Shown piece by piece: positions 58,737-64,000 of a stretch of 64,000 nt of DNA. Source of the DNA: Rhizobium croatiense (GTDB lineage: Bacteria; Pseudomonadota; Alphaproteobacteria; Rhizobiales; Rhizobiaceae); NCBI RefSeq assembly GCF_019793465.1, contig NZ_JAILYJ010000008.1, positions 220,629 through 284,628 of the forward strand. The letters are read 5' to 3'. The notes under the pieces are model-generated. The model made no database searches. It worked only from the letters and a program-made list of their open reading frames with translations, and had not been told where the DNA came from. Position numbers and translations under genes: made by a program. Numbering within the stretch: the stretch's first letter is position 1; each line of letters opens with the position of its first letter.

Positions 58737-59690
58737 TCAGAGGCCGGTGGTTTCCGCGCTCGTCGACGCCGAAGTTTCAGTCGGATCGATGGCCGGCGTG
58801 GATTCGGTCGTTCCCGATACCTCTTCGGCGCTGCCGGTGTCGGCTTCCGGCGTTTCCGCGGTCACGGTAGGATCTGTCGTCTCGCTGCCCTCGACCGCAT
58901 CGCTAGTCTCGGTTTCGGTTCCCTCTGCAGGGGTTTCCGCCGCCGGGGCCTGCACCGCCATGGTCTCCCGCATCTGGTCAATCGTGCCGACCGCCGTGCC
59001 GACGCCGAGTGCGTCCTGTGCCCAGCTTAGGGCCTCAGGGCTGACCGTGCCGGTCTTGGTAGCGGAAGCGAGCGCGGCCGCCAGCGCGGCGTCGCCAAGA
59101 GCGGGATCGTCGGCCGGCGGGGCAGCCCCGTTGGCCAGTTCGTACTGCGCATAGGCAGTGGCGAATGCCGAGATCGCCGCCATGCGTGGATCCGCCGTGT
59201 TCATCAGGGCATGGAAGTTGCGTTTGAGTGAATTGAGACTGGCAAGCTCGGCCGCTGGCTTCTTCGCCGACTTTGCCGCAGGGGCCGAGGCGATGGTCGT
59301 CTTCTTGGCCGAGCCCTTCGTGCTGACGGTCGGCTTGGCAGACTTCGCCCTGCTGGCCTGGCCGGTCTGGACCGCTTTGCCGGCGCCCTTGGCGCTGCGG
59401 CCATTCTCGGTCTTGCCGCTGGAGTGGGTGCTGCTCTTTCCGCTGCCGCTGCCGCTGCCGCCGCTGCCTCCGCCGTGGCTTCCGCCGCTGTTGCCGCTGC
59501 CGCTCCCGCCGCCATGGCCGCCGCCACCGCCGTTGCCGCCGCCGCCTCCTCCTCCGCCGCCGTTACCGCCGCCGCCTCCGTTGCCGCCCTTGGCGAATGC
59601 AGGCGAGAGATCGGTAGATAGAATGGTGAGAGGTGAAAGCGCCACTGTCGTGGAGAGACAGAGAACGCCGAGAAGCCTGGAGAGCCGCAT
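58737..59690 (-). CDS. Exported glycine-rich low-complexity protein
   Basis: The 317-residue protein has a signal peptide (LLGVLCLSTTVALSPLTI, cleavage probably after AFA). A glycine/asparagine/histidine/serine-rich block spans about residues 35-90 (GGGGGNGGGGG and similar). A lysine/alanine-rich segment follows, then a helical domain (LASLNSLKRNFHALMNTADP, then MAAISAFATAYAQYELANGA) and an acidic Thr/Glu/Ser tail (ETPAEGTETETSDAVEGSET). Such proteins occur at the rhizobial cell surface; no function is known to me. Confidence 0.8.
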   Translation of the reverse strand: MRLSRLLGVLCLSTTVALSPLTILSTDLSPAFAKGGNGGGGGNGGGGGGGGGNGGGGGHGGGSGSGNSGGSHGGGSGGSGSGSGKSSTHSSGKTENGRSAKGAGKAVQTGQASRAKSAKPTVSTKGSAKKTTIASAPAAKSAKKPAAELASLNSLKRNFHALMNTADPRMAAISAFATAYAQYELANGAAPPADDPALGDAALAAALASATKTGTVSPEALSWAQDALGVGTAVGTIDQMRETMAVQAPAAETPAEGTETETSDAVEGSETTDPTVTAETPEADTGSAEEVSGTTESTPAIDPTETSASTSAETTGL

Positions 59691-59889
59691 GATAATCCTT
59701 CCGCACTGGAGTGCCGTTGCATCAGGATTGAACCAGCAAGCCCATAAAGATCTAATTGAGCAACTGCTTTCAATTTGAACTTCCTGCCGAATATTTCGGC
59801 GAGAAATGCCTCCATCATTCCCAGAATGAAACTAAATCCCTACCCTCGCGTTATGCCCTCGATACATCCGTTTACGCAAGGTAAGTGAA

Positions 59890-60396
59890 ATGAACAGATT
59901 CGCCATCATTGCCCTGTCGATAGCGACGGCCTTCTCCGGAACGCAGGTTTCGGCAGGCCCGGTCTTCGTGCCGAGCCAGGTGCAATCGGCGGCCCAGCCG
60001 GCGCCGGAGGATAACGATGCCCGGATCATGACCGTCGGCTGCAGCAGGTTCTCGATCGTCTGCTCGCGCTATGGTGAAAGGCGCAGACATTACAGCGATC
60101 GCCGTTACTACCGTGACCGCAGCTACTATCGCGACCGCGACTACTATCGTGACGACCGCTACGGCTGGGATCGCCGCTATCACCGGCGATATCACCGTCA
60201 TGACAATACCGGGGCCATCATCGGCGGCCTGGCGGCCGGCGCTCTGATCGGCGGCATCATCGCCTCGCAACCGCGAGCCTATGGTTCGCGTGGCTATAGC
60301 TCCCATGCCGAATATTGCTACGCCCGCTATCGGTCGTACCGCGCCTATGACAACACCTATCAGCCAAATTACGGCCCGCGCCGTCAGTGCCGCTGA
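59890..60396 (+). CDS. BA14K family protein
   Basis: The 168-residue protein has a signal peptide (FAIIALSIATAFSGTQVSA), an Arg/Tyr-rich repeat region (RRYYRDRSYYRDRDYYRDD), a glycine-rich membrane-like segment (GAIIGGLAAGALIGGIIA) and the BA14K ending HAEYCYARYRSYRAYDNTYQ with the last cysteine in RRQCR. BA14K proteins are envelope proteins first described as Brucella immunoreactive antigens with lectin-like activity. An intrinsic terminator lies 25 bases after the stop. Confidence 0.93.
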   Translation: MNRFAIIALSIATAFSGTQVSAGPVFVPSQVQSAAQPAPEDNDARIMTVGCSRFSIVCSRYGERRRHYSDRRYYRDRSYYRDRDYYRDDRYGWDRRYHRRYHRHDNTGAIIGGLAAGALIGGIIASQPRAYGSRGYSSHAEYCYARYRSYRAYDNTYQPNYGPRRQCR

Positions 60397-60420
60397 TCGG
60401 GTATGACAATCCCAACAGCC

Positions 60421-60447
60421 AGCCCCGCATCAAGATGCGGGGCTTTT
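60421..60447 (+). terminator. Intrinsic terminator of the BA14K gene
   Basis: AGCCCCGCAT, loop CAAG, ATGCGGGGCT and TTTT make a perfect ten-base-pair hairpin with a T-run. It is the clearest terminator in the window. Confidence 0.9.
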
Positions 60448-60558
60448 GCTGTCACACGCCTGAGAAAAACACCCGCAAAGGACGGACGGAGCAAGGCTTT
60501 TCCATCCCGGCTCCGCCCGTCCCGTCAGCCCAGCCTCGGGGTGTGGCTGAGCACGCGG

Positions 60559-61422
60559 TCAATAAGCAGCGGCCGGCTTCGGCTTCTTTTCCGTCCATTG
60601 CGGCGGCGCGCCATATTTGGCGGCAACGGCGCCGACCAGCCCGGGCTCGCGGCCGAAGGTATCGCAGGCCACGTATCTCGGCTTGCCGCCGAGCCAGGAT
60701 TTCATCCGCTGGCGCGAGGGAAGCGAAAGGTCCAGCCCCTTCGGCTCCTTGCCTGCGATCAGCATGCGGGAAAATTCGCTGCTGAACTTCGAAGCCAGGC
60801 CATAGGCATCGCCCACCTCGGAAACGCGCGGATTGTTCTGCAGTGAATTTGCCCCGCGCGCCCACACCATCGCCGCCCGCTGCGCGCCCGATTTGTCGAC
60901 AGCCTCGGCTTCCACCGCCAGCCCGCCGAGCCCAACCGGCAGGCGCGGCACGCCGACCGGCAGCGCAAAGCCCGTGCCGACGGTCACGACGGTCGAAACG
61001 CCCGCCATGGTCTTGTTGGTCGGCACGATGTCGGTGACCATCGAGCGGATCGTCAGGTCCGCGCTCTCGCCTGCCGCCACCATCTGATACCGGTCGCTCA
61101 GGGAAATGCAGAGCGCCCGGTCGAGCGCGTTCGAGACCATCGCCCGGTCGGCCGGCGATTTGATCCGGCTTGCCGCAGCGAAGCCGAACCGCGTCGGCTC
61201 GATGGCGACCGTCTTTATCGGGGCAAGACTGAGGCCATCGACATAGGCGCGCGATTTCGAAAGCTTGCCCTTCGGCGCGCCGAGATTGGAATAGGTGGAG
61301 AGTGTCCCGCTCTCCTTGAGCGGGACCGAGCTGCACCCGGCCGCAGCCGCGGCCAGCGCCAGCGGCAAAGACACTGCTTTTGAAGCCCTTGAAAGAAATG
61401 AAATAAAAGGATTGCTGTGCAC
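60559..61422 (-). CDS. DUF3313-type lipoprotein, GTG start
   Basis: The 287-residue protein begins with a lipoprotein signal (LPLALAAAAAGC, lipobox AAGC). The mature part resembles DUF3313 proteins: SGTLSTYSNLGAPKGKLSKS, RAYVDGLSLAPIKTVAIEPT, ALDRALCISLSDRYQMV and GESADLTIRSMVTDIVPTNK. A second, C-terminal part (CDTFGREPGLVGAVAAKYG) is less typical. The GTG is chosen because GGAGG lies eight bases before it; the longer ATG-like alternative would bury the signal. It is convergent with the BA14K gene. Confidence 0.8.
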   Translation of the reverse strand: MHSNPFISFLSRASKAVSLPLALAAAAAGCSSVPLKESGTLSTYSNLGAPKGKLSKSRAYVDGLSLAPIKTVAIEPTRFGFAAASRIKSPADRAMVSNALDRALCISLSDRYQMVAAGESADLTIRSMVTDIVPTNKTMAGVSTVVTVGTGFALPVGVPRLPVGLGGLAVEAEAVDKSGAQRAAMVWARGANSLQNNPRVSEVGDAYGLASKFSSEFSRMLIAGKEPKGLDLSLPSRQRMKSWLGGKPRYVACDTFGREPGLVGAVAAKYGAPPQWTEKKPKPAAAY

Positions 61423-61526
61423 TCTGATGGCCTCCGTCGCCGATAATGTGCGGGGAAATTGGCGGCGAAGAATTGCCGCAGCATTACATCGTTTCCGGCA
61501 GCATCGGCTGCCGGAAACAACCGGCG

Positions 61527-62873
61527 TCATCCGAGTTGGATCGCCACCTCGGTTCCGGCGGCAGCGCTCGCGATGCGAACCTCGCCGCCATGGTTCAAGG
61601 CGATCTGCTTGACGAGGCTGAGGCCGAGGCCGGCCCCGGTGCTCTTCGGCGTGACGCGGTAGAAAGGCTCGAACACCAGCTCCCTGTGCTCGGCCGGAAT
61701 GCCCGGCCCCTCGTCGGTGACGCTGATCCGCCCGCCGGCTATATCCGAGACCGAGACCGTGATCATCCCTCTGTTGCCGCCATGGTCGATGGCATTGCGC
61801 ACCAGATTGCTGACGGCCCGCGGCAGCGCCGAAGGGCTGCCCTTGCGTTTCAGGCTCTCGACCTCGCTCTGAAACGAGATCTGGTAGCCGGCGCCGATCG
61901 CGAGCGGCGCAAGGTCGGCGACCACACTGCGGGCGATCTCGACGAGATCGACGGTCTCCTGGAGATCGCTCGCCTGATCGTTGCGCTCGAAATCGAGCAG
62001 CTGTTCGGCCGTCTCGGCCAGGCGCGCGACGTCGTCGAGCAACCGCCTGCGGTCCTGCCCCTCAGCCGTCCCGTCGATCCTGGTCTGCATGATCGCGATC
62101 GGCGTCCTCAGCTCATGGGCGGCATCGATCAGGAAGTGCTGTCGCTTGCGGAACTCGTTTTCCAGCCGGCCGAGCGCCTCGTTGAAGGCGATCACCAGCG
62201 GCGCGACCTCCCTTGGAATGCCGTCCAGCGGCAGGCGCGCATCGTAGCGGCGCGGTTCGATCTCCGAGGCTTTGCGGGCAACCTCGCTGACGCTGGCAAG
62301 GCCCCGTCCGACGATCCTGGGAACGGCGAGGAAGACCGCGGGCAAGGCAATGGCGAGCAACGGCCCATAGATCGGATAAACGGCGCCCATCAGCGTAATG
62401 ACAGGCCAGCCCTTGTCGGCGACGCCTCCGAACAGAACCCTGAGCTCGCCGATCGCGGTCTCCACGCTTTCCACCGAGGCAATCTCCTCCGTGCCGGCCG
62501 ATCCCCTGATATCGGCCCCCTCGAACAGATAGGTCAGACGCACAAGCTCGGCATAGACTGGAGGAACGGTCCCGTAGGAAACGAAAGACCCGTTCGTCGT
62601 CGCCGCCACATACCAAAGCCCGTCATACTGCCGCTTGAGCGCCTCGAGCTCCGGCGTATCTCTTATCTCAAGCCGTCCTTCGGCATCGAGCGCAGCGGCC
62701 GGAGCCAGCGCTTCGGTGATGTGATCTTCCAGTGCGACATTCGGAGAGAGGATCGCCGCGCCATAGAAGCAGAGCCCGATGGTGACGGCCGTCACCACGC
62801 CGACGAAGACGAGGCTGAGCTGCCAGCTGAGCCGCCACCAAAGCGACGGATTGGTGTTTTCTGCCCCGCCCAT
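61527..62873 (-). CDS. Two-component sensor histidine kinase
   Basis: The 448-residue kinase has a first helix (LVFVGVVTAVTIGLCFYG), a periplasmic sensor of about 130 residues, a second helix near residue 180, HAMP-like sequence, the H-box LIDAAHELRTPIAIMQTRID, the N-box NLVRNAIDHGG, and G boxes DEGPGIP and GAGLGLSLVKQIA. It is EnvZ/PhoR-like. It overlaps the regulator stop by one base (TAATG), so the two are one operon. The signal sensed is not apparent from the sequence. A 104-base gap separates it from the lipoprotein gene. Confidence 0.95.
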   Translation of the reverse strand: MGGAENTNPSLWWRLSWQLSLVFVGVVTAVTIGLCFYGAAILSPNVALEDHITEALAPAAALDAEGRLEIRDTPELEALKRQYDGLWYVAATTNGSFVSYGTVPPVYAELVRLTYLFEGADIRGSAGTEEIASVESVETAIGELRVLFGGVADKGWPVITLMGAVYPIYGPLLAIALPAVFLAVPRIVGRGLASVSEVARKASEIEPRRYDARLPLDGIPREVAPLVIAFNEALGRLENEFRKRQHFLIDAAHELRTPIAIMQTRIDGTAEGQDRRRLLDDVARLAETAEQLLDFERNDQASDLQETVDLVEIARSVVADLAPLAIGAGYQISFQSEVESLKRKGSPSALPRAVSNLVRNAIDHGGNRGMITVSVSDIAGGRISVTDEGPGIPAEHRELVFEPFYRVTPKSTGAGLGLSLVKQIALNHGGEVRIASAAAGTEVAIQLG

Positions 62874-63544
62874 TATTCTTCCTTCATGAGATAGCCGACG
62901 CCGCGGATATTGTGGATCGAAACCTGCGCGCCGGCATCGGAAAGCCGCTTGCGCAGCCGCGATATATGGGCGTCGAGCGCGTTCGACTGGATCTCTTCCT
63001 CGTAATTGTAAACCGCCACCTCGAGCGTCGCGCGTAGCACGGTCTTCTCCTTGCGCCTGGCGAGCGCGGTGAGCACCAGAAGCTCGCGCCGCGGCAGATC
63101 GAGCGGCGTATCGCCGACGGTGACGCTCAAATGCAGGGGATCGATCACCATCCGCCCGGCGGTGATCTTGAGTTCGGAAAGGTTCGGCGGCCGCCGCAGC
63201 ACGGCCCGCAGCCGCGCCATCAGCTCCTCGACGAGAAACGGCTTGCCGAGATAATCGTCGGCGCCGAGATCGAGCCCTTCCACCCGCTCCTTCGGCGCGT
63301 TCAGCGCCGTCAGCACGATGATCGGCGTATCCTTGCCGGTGCGCCTCAGCTCCGGAATGAAGCGCAGCCCCTCGCCGTCGGGCAGACGCCGGTCGAGCAG
63401 GATCGCGTCATAGGGGTTCTGCCGTGTGAGCTCCACGGCATCGGCCAGATGCACCGTGTGATCGGTGACGATCCCATGCTTGCCGAGCGCCACAGTCAGC
63501 GCTTCGGCCAGCTCCTTCTCATCCTCAATCAGCAGAATCCGCAT
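62873..63544 (-). CDS. OmpR-family response regulator
   Basis: The 223-residue regulator has a receiver domain (acidic pocket IEDEKELAEALT, phosphoacceptor Asp51 in AILLDRRLPDGEG, Thr in IIVLTALNAP and Lys in DDYLGKPFLVEELMARLRAV). A winged-helix DNA-binding domain of the OmpR type follows (DTPLDLPRRELLVLTALARR, then NALDAHISRLRKRLSDAGAQ). It is the first gene of the pair and is phosphorylated by the kinase encoded next. Target genes are unknown. No obvious operator was found upstream. Confidence 0.95.
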   Translation of the reverse strand: MRILLIEDEKELAEALTVALGKHGIVTDHTVHLADAVELTRQNPYDAILLDRRLPDGEGLRFIPELRRTGKDTPIIVLTALNAPKERVEGLDLGADDYLGKPFLVEELMARLRAVLRRPPNLSELKITAGRMVIDPLHLSVTVGDTPLDLPRRELLVLTALARRKEKTVLRATLEVAVYNYEEEIQSNALDAHISRLRKRLSDAGAQVSIHNIRGVGYLMKEE

Positions 63545-64000
63545 CGCCCCACCACCCCTTGCGCCCCTGTTTCGGCCGCAAGGGTTGCAGCAACATTGCG
63601 GAACTTGAAAGGCAGCCGGTCATGCTGCTGCAATTGTTGCTACCGAGGATCAGGCAGCACAATGCAGGATATCAAAGATAACCCGCCTCAAATCCATCCT
63701 CCGAATCCTTGAAACCTATCTCCTCTCCGCCTTCATCCTCGCCAGCCTGCTTGCAGGGCCGCTGATCATATTGTTCGTGAGGTAGAGATGCGCGAGTGAC
63801 CGATAGCCCTACCAAGCCAGACGTCTTCGGTCGTTCGCGACGAAAAGAGTGAAGAAGCGTCGTGCCGAGCGGCCCCCTCATCCGCCTGCCGGCACCTTTG
63901 TAACTTCCCTTTACCCGCTATTGGCGTAGTACTGCCTGTTGCGGTGGCGGATGGAAGACCGTTGCACCTTTGGGACCCCAAGCCCGTGGGAGAGCCTGGG
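63545..64000. other. Right-edge intergenic region with a REP-like fragment
   Basis: No supported gene lies here. At 63868-63896 CCCCCTCATCCGCCTGCCGG matches the start of a common alphaproteobacterial intergenic repeat. A stretch at 63675-63783 would encode a membrane-like peptide (ILETYLLSAFILASLLAGPL) but lacks any ATG, GTG or TTG. The promoter of the regulator-kinase operon should be near 63545-63620. Confidence 0.45.

Noticed and set aside
63675..63783. Small membrane peptide near the right edge
   Set aside because: The frame looks hydrophobic and plausible but has no ATG, GTG or TTG and no ribosome site.

Overview
The window looks like a stretch of chromosome from a fast-growing rhizobium close to Rhizobium etli or R. 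leguminosarum. This rests on GC-rich codon use, families common in the Rhizobiales (BA14K, DUF982, extensin-like C-terminal domain, HWE/HisKA_2 kinase, long-tailed UvrB) and dispersed palindromic intergenic elements of the RIME kind. That is inference from gene content; no species marker such as rRNA is present, and I found no tRNA, CRISPR array, phage or insertion sequence. About 55 protein genes are supported.

Layout. 1-4.3 kb (minus strand): the N-terminal part of a mechanosensitive channel, a DUF924 protein, a receiver-histidine kinase and a DHA2-type drug exporter. 4.8-16.6 kb (plus strand): a tightly packed carbohydrate island, with a solute-binding protein, two permeases, a 72-residue membrane protein, two ABC ATPases, a fused DhaK-DhaL kinase, free-standing DhaL, DhaM, HPr and enzyme I, a small HTH protein and a second DhaK. 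Most junctions overlap by a few bases. I read it as import and phosphorylation of dihydroxyacetone or a related triose/polyol, with its own PTS phosphorelay. 16.6-18.3 kb (minus): two coupled esterases. 18.6-21.3 kb: an organic-hydroperoxide module (ohrR and ohr) sharing near-identical palindromic operators although a Nudix gene and a DUF3095 gene lie between them. 21.4-30.7 kb: a frameshifted methyltransferase, an extensin-like protein, a chemoreceptor, a thioesterase, a DUF1501/DUF1800 pair and a DUF486 membrane protein.

31-40 kb is an accessory patchwork: an RDD membrane protein with a displaced C-terminus, repeat units, a methyltransferase, a divergent NmrA/LysR pair, an orphan receiver, DUF4087 and DUF899 proteins, a class III cyclase with a four-cysteine N-terminus, tandem duplicated lipoproteins and a DUF982 protein. 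40.3-45.7 kb holds uvrB with unusual extensions, a GNAT enzyme, an unidentified protein and a YedK-like SRAP protein. 46.1-53.1 kb carries two adjacent giant RTX/cadherin-like proteins that share a 491-bp stretch with no difference that I can see. 53.3-63.5 kb holds a DUF3828 protein, cspA, dusA, an HtrA-like protease, an alpha/beta hydrolase, small proteins, a glycine-rich exported protein, a BA14K protein, a DUF3313-like lipoprotein and an OmpR-type two-component pair.

The parts most worth a second look are the ABC-Dha-PTS island, the RTX/cadherin pair, the OhrR operators, and the repeat element translated inside UvrB. All functional names come from reading motifs by eye; no database search was possible.
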